Positions 48,606-57,304 of a stretch of 64,000 nucleotides of DNA are shown one piece after another. The position numbers and the translations under genes are program-made. Position 1 is the stretch's first letter, and every line of letters begins with the position of its first letter. The notes beneath the pieces were generated by a model, which saw only the letters and a program-made list of their open reading frames with translations, was not told the origin of the DNA and made no database searches. Source of the stretch: Verrucomicrobium spinosum DSM 4136 = JCM 18804 (lineage in GTDB: Bacteria > Verrucomicrobiota > Verrucomicrobiia > Verrucomicrobiales > Verrucomicrobiaceae); assembly GCF_000172155.1 (NCBI RefSeq), contig NZ_ABIZ01000001.1:2203105-2267104 (forward strand), read 5' to 3'.

Positions 48606-49494
48606 GTTAGGTGTCCGGGAATTGGCCCGCCCGGTCGGGAGTTGAGTTTGTCTTGCGGCGTTGTGTCGCTCGACATTTGAATAGTATATACAAATCAAAA
48701 CATTGCAAGAGGGTTTCTCAACTTTCTTTTGCCGAGTATGTGCGCGCCATTGTCATCGGCCCTCGCTCCCCCGTGCCCCTGGGTGGATCATGGTCCCTCG
48801 GGTGATTGATGGCGGTGACCCGGTGACTACCTCCTCTCCGCCTATGGCTCGCCCGTGAAGCGGGCCTATTGAGGCGAGGGTGTGCCTCGGGTGATTGACG
48901 AGCAACCGCCCATGATGCGCCCCCTCTCTCTACCTTCGCCCGCGAAGCGGGCCACTTGATGCGCATGAGAGGTCCCTCGGGTCTATACCCTCCCCTTCGA
49001 CCCTATTTCTTGCCCCCTCTCCCCTCGCGCTCCCCTCGCGAAGCGACTCTTTTGCCGGGGAGGGCGCGCCCTCCCCGTGCCCCCTCCCCGTACCCCTCAT
49101 CATCATCTTGGCAGGCATCTTGCCAGCCCGCGAGGGGCCGAAAGACCAAGGTTTCTGACAAGATGCTAAGTCTGACAAGAGAGAGGGATTGCAGTTTGCT
49201 TCTTTGCGGGGTATCCCCCGGTGACAGAACGCGGGGACAACATGTCAGACTTGCCATGTATTGACTCTTAAGGTGTGTTAATTGTCCTTGCTGATAGATA
49301 CTAAGGCCCCCTTAAGGAATCTTTTGGCCCCCCGTCCCGGGAGCGAGTAGGTAAAGCGTCCCCCCCGCTTTTTGAGAGGGGGTGTCACGATTCCATAACG
49401 TCCCCGCTAGGGTGTCCCCGTGCCTCTAGGGCGCGCTGTGGCGGTGCGGTCGGGGTGCCGGGGACAAATTGACACGCGGTCGACCGCGTGCCCC
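48606..49494. other. 889-bp non-coding hairpin-rich region of the phage
   Basis: No gene is supported. An AT-rich island at 48675-48713 gives a leftward promoter (TTGCAA, 16 bp, TACTAT on the minus strand) for the DUF932 operon. Hairpins GCCCG-TGAA-CGGGC-like occur at about 48851 and 48938, CCTCGGGTGATTGA is repeated near 48796 and 48886, a perfect 20-bp palindrome GGGGAGGGCGCGCCCTCCCC lies at 49057-49076, and CTGACAAGA repeats near 49155 and 49171. It separates leftward early from rightward late genes, so it may hold the phage origin or late control region. Confidence 0.6.
49469..49492 (+). promoter_or_regulatory. TTGACACGC-N8-GCGTG site before the terminase genes
   Basis: TTGACA at 49469-49474 runs into a perfect 18-bp palindrome CACGCGGTCGACCGCGTG (49473-49490), just upstream of the start at 49495. 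A second site of the same plan (GACACGC-N8-GCGTGTC) lies before the gene at 52738. It may be bound by a late regulator. Confidence 0.5.
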
Positions 49495-50505
49495 ATGGTT
49501 GCTGAATTCGCCCACATCCTGACCAAGCTCGCGTGCGGGGGAAACCTGAACGGGGACGAAATGACCCGGCTGACAAGTGGGCCGTCCTGCTCGTCTGAGA
49601 CCCGGGAGTTGCAGAGGGCGCGCCTCGCTGCCCTGGTGAGGCGGTGGGCGAAGGGTGGTGACCTCACGAAAGAAGAGATCCGGGAGATGGGAACCACGGT
49701 CCCAGACGGGCGAGCTGGTGCTCAGCGTGTGACCGCTGAGAAGTACAAACACACGCTCGCGCACTATGCGGCTCAGCTCGGGCTCGACTCGAAAGATCCG
49801 ACCCGGAAGCTCAAGAGGTGGATACAGGCAGGGCGGGGTAAGTCTCCTCCGGACCTGCCTCCCTTCGATGACTTGCCATCCATGGCGGACTGGTGGGAGC
49901 GCAACATGGAATGGCGAGTGCCTGACTACCTGCTCAAGCTCAAGGGTGGTGTGCCTACGTCGCCTCCTACCGTGCAGGTGACGCAAGGGGCGGCTGCGGC
50001 TCCTCCCGGGGGTGCTGGCGCGTCAGACGACGCGTTGCCTCCTCCTACCCTCGACATGGATGCGGACGTATCCTCTGACCTCGGCTTGCGTCAGGTCCGC
50101 GCCCTGGTCGTCGGTGTCTTTGATCAGATGGAGAAAGCGAGGTTGGCGCAAAACTTCACTCAGTACCGTACCTTGCAAGCTGAGTGGCAAAAGCTCGTCG
50201 GCACCCTCAGGCAGTGGGAAAAAGATAGCGTGAAGATTCAAGAGGCGAACGGCTCGGTCATCCGGGCCAGTGTGCTGAATGCCGAGATGGTGGGTATGCT
50301 GTCGGTCATGTCCTATTCTATCTTCAATGCTATGATGGTCCTGTCGGAAAAGTTGGCTCCTCATATCGCACCCAGTGACAGGCGCGCCATCGTTGTTCCG
50401 CTGCGCGATGCTGTCTTCATGCACCTTAAGAAGACTCGATACCGCTCCGCGTGGGACGGCACTCAGAAACTCACTGATCCTGCATGGACCTCTTCAGTAG
50501 CCTGA
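49495..50505 (+). CDS. Putative terminase small subunit / DNA-packaging protein
   Basis: From the ATG at 49495 the protein has 336 residues. It lies directly before and overlaps the GpA-type large terminase gene, the place of the small subunit. A helical N-terminus (RRWAKGGDLTKEEIREMG, KYKHTLAHYAAQLGLDSKD) looks DNA-binding, and the middle is a proline/alanine-rich linker. It is longer than Nu1. The assignment depends mainly on position. Confidence 0.6.
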   Translation: MVAEFAHILTKLACGGNLNGDEMTRLTSGPSCSSETRELQRARLAALVRRWAKGGDLTKEEIREMGTTVPDGRAGAQRVTAEKYKHTLAHYAAQLGLDSKDPTRKLKRWIQAGRGKSPPDLPPFDDLPSMADWWERNMEWRVPDYLLKLKGGVPTSPPTVQVTQGAAAAPPGGAGASDDALPPPTLDMDADVSSDLGLRQVRALVVGVFDQMEKARLAQNFTQYRTLQAEWQKLVGTLRQWEKDSVKIQEANGSVIRASVLNAEMVGMLSVMSYSIFNAMMVLSEKLAPHIAPSDRRAIVVPLRDAVFMHLKKTRYRSAWDGTQKLTDPAWTSSVA

Positions 50506-52463
50506 ATCCAGCGTTCCCGCTGTGCATACCGTATCAACTGCAACCGTCGACCACTCCGGAGCATCGTTGGCTAGCGGGGCATGCTGATCGGTGCTTTCGA
50601 GGGAAGCCTACTGAGGCGGCGTGGCAGTGGGCGGGGCGTGAAGTCTGGTTGGGCGGCAAGATGTCCGCCACCCCCAAGCAGTACGACGTCAGCAACACTC
50701 CCTGGACAAAGGAGTGGCAAGAGTTGCCCCTGCGTTCTGACGTGCGTGTCGGGGCATACATGAAATCCTCTCGAACGGGGGTCACTGAGGGCGCGCTCAA
50801 CATCCTCCGGTGGATGCCTGAGAATTGGCCGGGGAATGCGCTCTACTCCATCACGTCAGACAAGAAGGCCCGGGAGATTGTCGACCGCCGAATGTTGACC
50901 ACGATGTCGGCGGGGGTGCTGTCGGCAGACCCGAAGGACACGGGCCTCTCTCGGATCTCACTCGACTCCATGGACATGGTCTTCAGCGGCTCGGGCTCCG
51001 CAGATCCATTTCAGGAAATTTGGTATCGCCTCATCATCCTAGATGAGATCGAGAACCACGTAAAAAATCAGGAAACAACTACCTACAAGCGAGCACGGTC
51101 CCGGCAAACGGACGTGCCTGACGGGCTGGTGCTGGCCATTGCCAAGCCTGAGTTGGCGGGCGGAATCATCGATGAGATATTCATCTCGGGGACTCAGAAG
51201 AAATTCCTGATCCCTTGCCCTCGATGTGAGCGATTGATCGAATTGCGGACTGATCACCTGGTTGTCGAGGGGTGCTATGAAGGAGGTGAATGGGATCTCG
51301 CCCGGGTGGTGACGGAAACTTACTATCAATGCCAGCTCTGCCACGGAAGGATTGAAGAGAAGGAAAAGCGCTCGATGGTCAATAGTGACCTTGCGCGACA
51401 GGTGCCCACGCCTCCCAGTGAGCGGCGGCGTTCGCCTTCGGGGAAGTATGTGCCTCCTGAGCCCGGGGTGGAAAGCTATCACATCAGCGACCTGTACTCG
51501 CTGCATGAGCGCGTGAGTTGGGGTGAGCTGAAACAAATGCACCTGCTCGCCCATGTGATCAATCCCACCCAAGAGGCGAAGAAATATTTCCGAATCAACC
51601 ACGAGGGATGGCCTTGGGAAGATGAAGTGTATTCGGTCACGGCGGAGTCGGTCAAAGCGCTGAAGGCTGGCAGGGTGGAAGACGTGAAGGTCTCGAATGC
51701 GGACGGCACGGAAACCATTATTAAGACGACGCTGGCCCCCCTCTGCCTGCTCACTGATCACAATGGCGATCCGCGAAACCCTGTCTTCTATATGGCCTAT
51801 AAGGACGGGAAGCCTCAGGGCCGATTGCCGTTCAAGCCTGTTTGGATCACCATGACTGCTGACAAGCAGTTCAGTTATTTGAAATATACTGTCTTTGGCT
51901 GGTTGCCTGATGGGCAAGCCTTCTGGATCGACCGTGGCACCGTGCAGGATGAGGATCAGCTTGACGCGACATTGCGGCTCCGTCCCTACTTTATCGAGGG
52001 CGAGGAAGAGCCGATGTTCATCACGGCGGGGCTTATCGACTCGGGACATAGGCCTCATGAGGTCTATCGTTTTTGCTTGAAGATGATAAACCTTCACGGG
52101 TGGATGATCCTCCCTGCGAGGGGTGAGGGCGAGCACGAAGGGTATAAAGGTAAAACGTGGCGGCTCGTGAAAGACTATGTGGACGGCACTCCCATCATGG
52201 TCAGATACTTTTTCGACCATGGCATCAAGAATGAGTTCTATCTCAGTCACGTGCAAAAGAGGGCTGAGCCTCGGCTCTGGTTGCCTCATGACCTTCCTGA
52301 GACCTCAATCGCGGAGCTGACGGCTGAACGATACTCAGAGGAAGAAAAGAAGTGGATTCACGAAAAATCAAAATACGGGCCTAACGATGAGGGTGACGGC
52401 TGCAAGATGCAGTACGTCCTATTTCATGAGAACCGAGACGCGTTACGGGCGCTCGGTCGATAG
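50484..52463 (+). CDS. Terminase large subunit (GpA family)
   Basis: The 659-residue protein matches the lambda GpA family. It has the Walker A-like MKSSRTGVTEG (93-103), Walker B RLIILDEIE (182-190), a zinc-like CPRC...CQLCHG pair in the middle, and a C-terminal nuclease part (VWITMTADKQFSYLKYTVFG, FITAGLIDSGHRPHEVYRF). It cuts and pumps phage DNA into proheads. It overlaps the small-subunit gene by 22 bp. Confidence 0.9.
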   Translation: MDLFSSLNPAFPLCIPYQLQPSTTPEHRWLAGHADRCFRGKPTEAAWQWAGREVWLGGKMSATPKQYDVSNTPWTKEWQELPLRSDVRVGAYMKSSRTGVTEGALNILRWMPENWPGNALYSITSDKKAREIVDRRMLTTMSAGVLSADPKDTGLSRISLDSMDMVFSGSGSADPFQEIWYRLIILDEIENHVKNQETTTYKRARSRQTDVPDGLVLAIAKPELAGGIIDEIFISGTQKKFLIPCPRCERLIELRTDHLVVEGCYEGGEWDLARVVTETYYQCQLCHGRIEEKEKRSMVNSDLARQVPTPPSERRRSPSGKYVPPEPGVESYHISDLYSLHERVSWGELKQMHLLAHVINPTQEAKKYFRINHEGWPWEDEVYSVTAESVKALKAGRVEDVKVSNADGTETIIKTTLAPLCLLTDHNGDPRNPVFYMAYKDGKPQGRLPFKPVWITMTADKQFSYLKYTVFGWLPDGQAFWIDRGTVQDEDQLDATLRLRPYFIEGEEEPMFITAGLIDSGHRPHEVYRFCLKMINLHGWMILPARGEGEHEGYKGKTWRLVKDYVDGTPIMVRYFFDHGIKNEFYLSHVQKRAEPRLWLPHDLPETSIAELTAERYSEEEKKWIHEKSKYGPNDEGDGCKMQYVLFHENRDALRALGR

Positions 52464-52489
52464 CCGTCTTGACAGCCTTATACCCGTAG

Positions 52490-52681
52490 ATGTCCGAATC
52501 GAAAGATGCTCAGACGGCACTCTTGCAGGCCCTGCATGATCAAGGGGTTGCGGGCAACTTGGTGTGTCGCTTCCGGGGTTACGGTGTGCTCGTGCTGTGC
52601 CTCCCGGAGTACGGCAATGCAGAGCAGTTGCTTTTGGAGCCTACGCCTCCTGTGTCGGTGAATGAAGGCTCTGGGCCATAA
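52490..52681 (+). CDS. Small hypothetical phage protein
   Basis: The 63-residue protein begins MSESKDAQTALLQALHDQGV and ends in a proline-rich tail. It occupies the slot between terminase and portal where lambda has the joining protein gpW, but the sequence does not show it. TTGACA lies 15 nt upstream of its start. Confidence 0.5.
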   Translation: MSESKDAQTALLQALHDQGVAGNLVCRFRGYGVLVLCLPEYGNAEQLLLEPTPPVSVNEGSGP

Positions 52682-52718
52682 GTGCGAATACCCTTAGCTC
52701 GTTGTGCCGCGTGGGACA

Positions 52719-52742
52719 TTGACACGCATTTCCCAGCGTGTC
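52719..52742 (+). promoter_or_regulatory. TTGACACGC-N8-GCGTGTC site
   Basis: TTGACA (52719-52724) continues into GACACGC (52721-52727), an 8-bp spacer and GCGTGTC (52736-52742). The right arm contains the GTG start codon at 52738. It matches the plan of the site at 49469-49492. Confidence 0.5.
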
Positions 52743-53064
52743 CGCCCTGCAAGCAAACCCTGAGTTGTTAATCAGTTCCCTCCTGCGTCATGCAGGGACG
52801 TTGCCAGACGGCAAGGGGTGGCTAGTCACCACTCAAAACACGGCTCGAACCGCCTGGATGAGTGGGGATGAGTACGCGACTCAAGTCTCAGATCAGGGGA
52901 GCAACACGAGCTGGATGCGGGAAATCGCCGCTCACGTGCTCGACCAGCTCTGCGAGTCAGCCATTCAAAGGCTGGAACTCACTGAGGAAACGGGTGGATC
53001 AAAGCCGCCTGTTGGAAATCTGAGCTACGCGGATTTCAGCGGCGGGCCTTGCACCATGGGATAA
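52738..53064 (+). CDS. Small hypothetical head protein
   Basis: The 108-residue protein (GTG start) lies just before the portal gene. It begins MSALQANPELLISSLLRHAG and has a helical middle (WMREIAAHVLDQLCESAIQR). It may be a head-joining or connector protein by position. I do not recognise its family. Confidence 0.5.
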   Translation: MSALQANPELLISSLLRHAGTLPDGKGWLVTTQNTARTAWMSGDEYATQVSDQGSNTSWMREIAAHVLDQLCESAIQRLELTEETGGSKPPVGNLSYADFSGGPCTMG

Positions 53065-53067
53065 TCT

Positions 53068-54609
53068 ATGAGCAGACGCAAAAGGTACTCTCATCAGCAA
53101 AACAATGGCGCGCACGTGCGCGCCATTTCCGCTCCAGACCTGACGCTCTCTGCCATGCAGGGTTCGTTTCAGGGTGCCGAATTTTCCCGGGATCGAGGGT
53201 ATATCTACCTTCCCACTCTCGATACAAAAAAGGAAGTCGATGAGTGGAGCCGACTTGAGCTGCTCAAGCGGAGTCGCTTCATCTACAACTCCGGGGGTGG
53301 GTTGATTCATCGGGCCGTCAATGGTGTCGCTCGAATGGTGGTTGGCACTGGACTGATGCCTTACCCGCTGGTGAAAAACAAGGAGTGGAGTCGGCGCGTC
53401 CGGATGCTCTACTCAAGCCGTTGCGGATCGGCCAATACCTTCCACCTCGGCAAGCGCTTCAACACTGGTCAGGCTCAGCGAGCTATCATTCGCTGCAAGA
53501 TCAAAGATGGTGACGGGGCTGCGGTGTTGGCTCGGGACGAGGAAACGAATCGCCTGCGTATCGCGCTCTACGAATCCAACCAAATCGGAAACGGTCGGAA
53601 GCATGAACCAAACAAGCGTTGGCATGACGGTGTGTTGCTTGATCAACACACGGCAGCGCAAGCCTTCCGATTCTTGGGCACGAATGACCGGAATCAGGAA
53701 ACGACTGTTGATGTCCCGGCAGAGAACGTCCTGTTCTTTGCGAATTACGAGCGCATCAATCAGGTGCGCGGGCTCACTCGATTCTATCCAGTGCTTAACA
53801 AGGTGCTGGATCGTGGTGAGATCATGGCGGCTCTGACAAAGGGCATCAAGGTCGCGAGCCATATCGCCTACGTTATTGAGGAAGCGGCTCAGCAAACGAG
53901 CAATGTTGCTGGAGCTGGGGGGGCTTTGGCTCCTCGTCCTCAAAAGTTCATCGAAACGAATGACGGGAAAAAGATCTCTCTTGAGCAGTTCCTCATGGGC
54001 GGGGAAGCGTGGGGCCTAAAGCCCGGGCAGACCTTCAAAATGGTTCAGTCCACGAATCCTAGCCAGAACGTCAGGGAGCACCTGAATGACCTGGTTAGAG
54101 ACGTGGCTCTCGCGCTCGATTATTTCCCTGAAATCCTCTGGAACATCATTGGCCTCGGTGGCGCGAATATGCGCTTCGTGCAGGCGGACACTCAGAGCAA
54201 GATCGAGGAAGAGCAGGAGGACTTGGTTGATCAGTTCCTCGGGCCTCACTACATCGCCTGGTTGCGCGACATGATCGAGCACGGTGAGATTGAGGATATT
54301 GAGGGGTGGGAAAATCACGCGTGGCTCGCGCCCGCTCGCTTGACCGTCGACTTTGGTCGGGACGGAAAGCTTCACATCGAGCAATACAAGCGGGGCATGA
54401 TCACCATGAAATCCCTCTACGGGTTTCGCGGTGAAGAGTGGCAGATCGAGATTGATCAGTATCTCGACGAACGGCTCTACATCAAAGAGGGAGTCGAGGC
54501 CCGCAAGCTCACGTGGGAGGAAGCTTATCCAGAGCAGCGGCAGCAAACCATTGAGCCTGCCAAAGATGAGGAAGAGGAAGAAGACAAGATCCCTGAGGTA
54601 ACACCATGA
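53068..54609 (+). CDS. Phage portal protein (lambda gpB type)
   Basis: The 513-residue protein has the lambda-type portal pattern: LIHRAVNGVARMVVGTGLMP, YESNQIGNGRKHEP-like domain, VDVPAENVLFFANYERINQV and RGLTRFYPVLNKVLDRGEIM. It forms the ring at the prohead vertex through which DNA enters. Its N-terminal 20 codons contain the 24-bp palindrome that is shared with the integrase gene. It overlaps the protease gene by 4 bp. Confidence 0.92.
   Translation: MSRRKRYSHQQNNGAHVRAISAPDLTLSAMQGSFQGAEFSRDRGYIYLPTLDTKKEVDEWSRLELLKRSRFIYNSGGGLIHRAVNGVARMVVGTGLMPYPLVKNKEWSRRVRMLYSSRCGSANTFHLGKRFNTGQAQRAIIRCKIKDGDGAAVLARDEETNRLRIALYESNQIGNGRKHEPNKRWHDGVLLDQHTAAQAFRFLGTNDRNQETTVDVPAENVLFFANYERINQVRGLTRFYPVLNKVLDRGEIMAALTKGIKVASHIAYVIEEAAQQTSNVAGAGGALAPRPQKFIETNDGKKISLEQFLMGGEAWGLKPGQTFKMVQSTNPSQNVREHLNDLVRDVALALDYFPEILWNIIGLGGANMRFVQADTQSKIEEEQEDLVDQFLGPHYIAWLRDMIEHGEIEDIEGWENHAWLAPARLTVDFGRDGKLHIEQYKRGMITMKSLYGFRGEEWQIEIDQYLDERLYIKEGVEARKLTWEEAYPEQRQQTIEPAKDEEEEEDKIPEVTP
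53104..53127. repeat. 24-bp perfect palindrome, copy 2
   Basis: The 24-bp palindrome consists of the 20-bp core TGGCGCGCACGTGCGCGCCA flanked by AA and TT. It encodes NNGAHVRAI at the portal N-terminus. The same core is in the integrase gene at 34543-34562. Confidence 0.9.
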
Positions 54610-55529
54610 ATTTCTCCCACCTTTTACGTGCAATGTACTTCGAGCCGCTCAGCGTTGAGCCCTCGGTTTTTCAGGCTATGCATGCAACTATTTGGCCGCG
54701 CATCGTTGGCGGTCATAGCTTGGAAAACCTTGAGTTGCAAGCTGCCGGCTCTGGACAGAATTCGAAGGTCTATCGAAATCCGTACTCTTCACGGCGTGCC
54801 ACTCAGCTCTTTCCCTCGGTGGACCGGATGTCGGGGCAGGTGGTCAATGATGAGTTCTTTTATCGCCTCGAAGGTAAATCGAATGTGGCGGTCATCCCGA
54901 TCTATGGAGTCTTGGCGAAGAATGCAGGCCTCCTTCAGCAAGTCTGCATGGGTTTCTGTGACATCAATCCAATCGCTCACGCGGTCAATCAGGCGGCGAA
55001 AGCAAAGGATGTCTCGACCATTGTGCTCGATATTGCCAGCCCTGGCGGTCAGGTGAAGGGTATTCGTGAAACCGCCTCAGCGGTGAGGGCTGCGGCGAAG
55101 ACTCGTGGCAAAACGGTCTATGCCTTTTCAGATGAGAATATGGCAAGCTCTGCCTACTACCTTGGTAGTCAGGCGAATGAAATCTACGTCACGCCATCTG
55201 CCACCGTGGGGAGTATAGGAACTTACCTCGCGTGGCTCGATCCCACGATGAAGCTCGCCATGGAAGGCTTGAAGCTTGAGTTCTTCGGGGCGGGGCAGCA
55301 CAAGGGAATGGGGCTGCCTGGAAAGCCTTTGAGCGAAGGTGACCGCGTCTTGCTTCAGGCCACCGTGGATGAGTTCAATGGATGGTTTACCTCCGCCGTA
55401 CAAGGGGCGCGTCCGAAAGTGGTGAATGCCACTATGCAGGGGCAATCCTTCAGTGGTGAGCGGGCGGTGGGGGTTCGACTCGCTGACGGCATCTGTGATA
55501 CGTGGGACGAATTCATCGATCTGCTCTGA
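54606..55529 (+). CDS. S49-family prohead protease (lambda gpC type)
   Basis: The 307-residue protein is an SppA/S49 serine peptidase: VAVIPIYGVLAKNAG, TIVLDIASPGGQVKGIRE, catalytic Ser182 in MASSAYYLGSQANEIYV, and the general-base Lys233 in FFGAGQHKGMGLPG. It processes head proteins during prohead maturation. The overlapping ATGA with the portal gene ensures coupled translation. In lambda the scaffold is nested in this gene; here a separate scaffold-like gene lies downstream. Confidence 0.9.
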   Translation: MNFSHLLRAMYFEPLSVEPSVFQAMHATIWPRIVGGHSLENLELQAAGSGQNSKVYRNPYSSRRATQLFPSVDRMSGQVVNDEFFYRLEGKSNVAVIPIYGVLAKNAGLLQQVCMGFCDINPIAHAVNQAAKAKDVSTIVLDIASPGGQVKGIRETASAVRAAAKTRGKTVYAFSDENMASSAYYLGSQANEIYVTPSATVGSIGTYLAWLDPTMKLAMEGLKLEFFGAGQHKGMGLPGKPLSEGDRVLLQATVDEFNGWFTSAVQGARPKVVNATMQGQSFSGERAVGVRLADGICDTWDEFIDLL

Positions 55530-55553
55530 GTTATTCGACAACGGTCTCAGTGC

Positions 55554-55853
55554 ATGAAGAGAATCGTTCAAGTCCTCGTGGTTGTCTGCCTTTTCTGTTG
55601 GGAGGCATTGAACACTCTTGCCATCAACAAGCTGATGTCTGCGGACGAAAGTCTTGCGGCGGCGCTGGGCGACTCCGCTCGAAATGAGAATTGGATGCGA
55701 GGTGAGGTCGATGAGCTTTGGCAGGAGTGTCAGAGGATCGATGGCGGTGTGTTCTTTAACCGATATTTCCACGACAGGCTTCGCGAGCGAGTGGATAGAA
55801 TGGAGTCAGCTCCCCGTGATCTCAAAATAAACCCTGTGCTTCCTTCGGAATGA
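55554..55853 (+). CDS. Small exported or membrane-anchored phage protein
   Basis: The 99-residue protein starts with a hydrophobic segment (RIVQVLVVVCLFCWEALNTL) that could be a signal or anchor. The rest is acidic and helical (ENWMRGEVDELWQECQRIDG). Function is unknown. TCGACA, a one-base variant of the recurrent TTGACA, is 13 nt upstream. Confidence 0.5.
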   Translation: MKRIVQVLVVVCLFCWEALNTLAINKLMSADESLAAALGDSARNENWMRGEVDELWQECQRIDGGVFFNRYFHDRLRERVDRMESAPRDLKINPVLPSE

Positions 55854-55854
55854 T

Positions 55855-56244
55855 ATGAAACTTTTCGCAATCAATGACTACGAGGTTTGGATGGGGCCTT
55901 CGAAAGAAGCGGTTCTTGAGGGATTGAAGTCTGAGTACGTCGAGCTTGAAGATTTAGTTTTCGAGGATGGCGTTAAAGAGTTGTCAGATGAGGCTCTTGA
56001 TCGCTTGATGTTCAATGATTCCGATGATCGGGATTATACCGGTTTCCATCATTGGCAATGTGAGTGCGGAGCCATGGCGGACGCTCGTTGCAGGTGGAAT
56101 GGTCAGGCTTACGAGCATCCTCACCCTTACCCTGTTGGGCACGTGCTCATGAAGAATATTCATCGGCGGCCCTTCCGTGAGGAGCTGGCTCGTTTGGTTG
56201 CCTCTGGAGCGGGGGTGCAGATGTTTTCCTCAACCGAATACTGA
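55855..56244 (+). CDS. Hypothetical phage protein
   Basis: The 129-residue protein has a helical acidic N-terminal half and a histidine/cysteine-containing middle (FHHWQCECGAMADARC) that could bind a metal. It is followed without a gap by the next gene. Not recognised. Confidence 0.5.
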   Translation: MKLFAINDYEVWMGPSKEAVLEGLKSEYVELEDLVFEDGVKELSDEALDRLMFNDSDDRDYTGFHHWQCECGAMADARCRWNGQAYEHPHPYPVGHVLMKNIHRRPFREELARLVASGAGVQMFSSTEY

Positions 56245-56586
56245 ATGAGTGTGGGTGAGCAGATGCATCTCCTGTTGGGCAGTGACAACGTGCCCTGCGT
56301 GTGTTGTGGTGGCCGTTCGTGCGAGCATCTGGATGATTGCCCGGTTTTCTCAAAATCGTTGCAGGAGCACCTAGAGGAGTTGGATAACTGGCTATGGAAT
56401 GAATCTGAACTCTATCGCATGGAAAAGAGCGGTGAGTTGAGAAGACGTCGGAGGCTCCTCAGTATTGACAGACCTTTGGCAGGGTATGAAGAAACGCTCT
56501 GCCCTTGTTCCCCTGATCTCCGGTGCGATCCTTATCGCGATGCTGGTGCCGATGGCTCTGGCCTTCGGAATGATTCCTCTCCCTGA
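56245..56586 (+). CDS. Cysteine-rich hypothetical phage protein
   Basis: The 113-residue protein has CVCCGGRSCEHLDDCPVF near its N-terminus. Its last third overlaps the following scaffold-like gene by 101 bp in another frame, which is unusual. Either it is shorter in practice, or the downstream gene starts later. Confidence 0.45.
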   Translation: MSVGEQMHLLLGSDNVPCVCCGGRSCEHLDDCPVFSKSLQEHLEELDNWLWNESELYRMEKSGELRRRRRLLSIDRPLAGYEETLCPCSPDLRCDPYRDAGADGSGLRNDSSP

Positions 56587-57244
56587 CCTCGTTACCTTGG
56601 GGGCGGGCGCTCCTCATGTCACCTCGGGGGGCGTTCTTTGCGCGAGTCTGGGCGGAATGATGTTCCTGCGTCCGCCTCTAATGGAGGCTGAGGATGACGT
56701 GCCTCCCGGGTCTGGGGGCGGCGGCAAGGGCGATGGTCCTCAGGCGACCATGACTATCGCTCAGCGATTTGTGGCGGCAGCCTCTCTGATAGCCAAAGGT
56801 GAAAAGGCTGTGGCGGATCTCAACGCGACGATTGATCAGCTAACTTCTGATGTGTCCGCCAGAGACGCAACTATAACTGAGTTGCAGGGAAACTTGACCG
56901 CTGCGAACGAAAGAGTCGCTGCTCTCGAAGCTGAAGCGAAGGCTACGGAAGATGCGCTCAAAGCGATTGAGACGGAATCCGAAAAACTTAAGGCGAAGGA
57001 AGCGGACGTTGAAAAGAGGGCGGACTCCAAAGCAAAAGAGAAGGTGGCGGCTCTTGGTTTCCCTGCTGGTAAGCTCCCTGCGGCGACCTCTGATAATCCG
57101 GGCGAAGTCTCGGCGGAGGATCAGATTCGCAAGCTCCGGGGCTCTGAGCGCATTCGTGCAGGTATCGAATTCAAGCAGAAGGGGAAGCTCCCGGATTGGG
57201 TGCCTGATGCAGTCGCAAAGCTTGAGGCGGCAGCGAAGAAATAA
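56486..57244 (+). CDS. Probable scaffold-like coiled-coil protein
   Basis: From the ATG at 56486 the protein has 252 residues. It begins with two hydrophobic stretches (ALVPLISGAILIAMLVPMAL and VLCASLGGMMFLRPPL), then a long coiled coil (TIDQLTSDVSARDATITELQ, RVAALEAEAKATEDALKAIE). Its place directly before the major capsid gene and the coiled coil suggest a scaffold. The membrane-like N-terminus is odd for a scaffold; a later start such as the Met near 56750 (MTIAQRFVAAASL) would remove it. TTGACA lies 15 nt upstream of 56486. Confidence 0.55.
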   Translation: MKKRSALVPLISGAILIAMLVPMALAFGMIPLPDLVTLGAGAPHVTSGGVLCASLGGMMFLRPPLMEAEDDVPPGSGGGGKGDGPQATMTIAQRFVAAASLIAKGEKAVADLNATIDQLTSDVSARDATITELQGNLTAANERVAALEAEAKATEDALKAIETESEKLKAKEADVEKRADSKAKEKVAALGFPAGKLPAATSDNPGEVSAEDQIRKLRGSERIRAGIEFKQKGKLPDWVPDAVAKLEAAAKK

Positions 57245-57253
57245 CCCTCCGCG

Positions 57254-57259
57254 TTGACA
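57254..57259 (+). promoter_or_regulatory. TTGACA hexamer upstream of the capsid gene
   Basis: TTGACA is 45 nt before the major capsid start at 57305, in a 60-bp gap. Unlike the other copies it is far enough upstream to be a true -35 element; no good -10 box is seen. Confidence 0.35.
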
Positions 57260-57304
57260 TAGGTCGCCCCTCGTTACCCAACAGTCTAACTTACCTAAAC
57301 TATC

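Noticed and set aside
48956-49264. Frames in the phage non-coding hub
   Set aside because: The products are Pro/Arg/Ser-rich low-complexity strings and cross palindromes; no family or start signal is seen.
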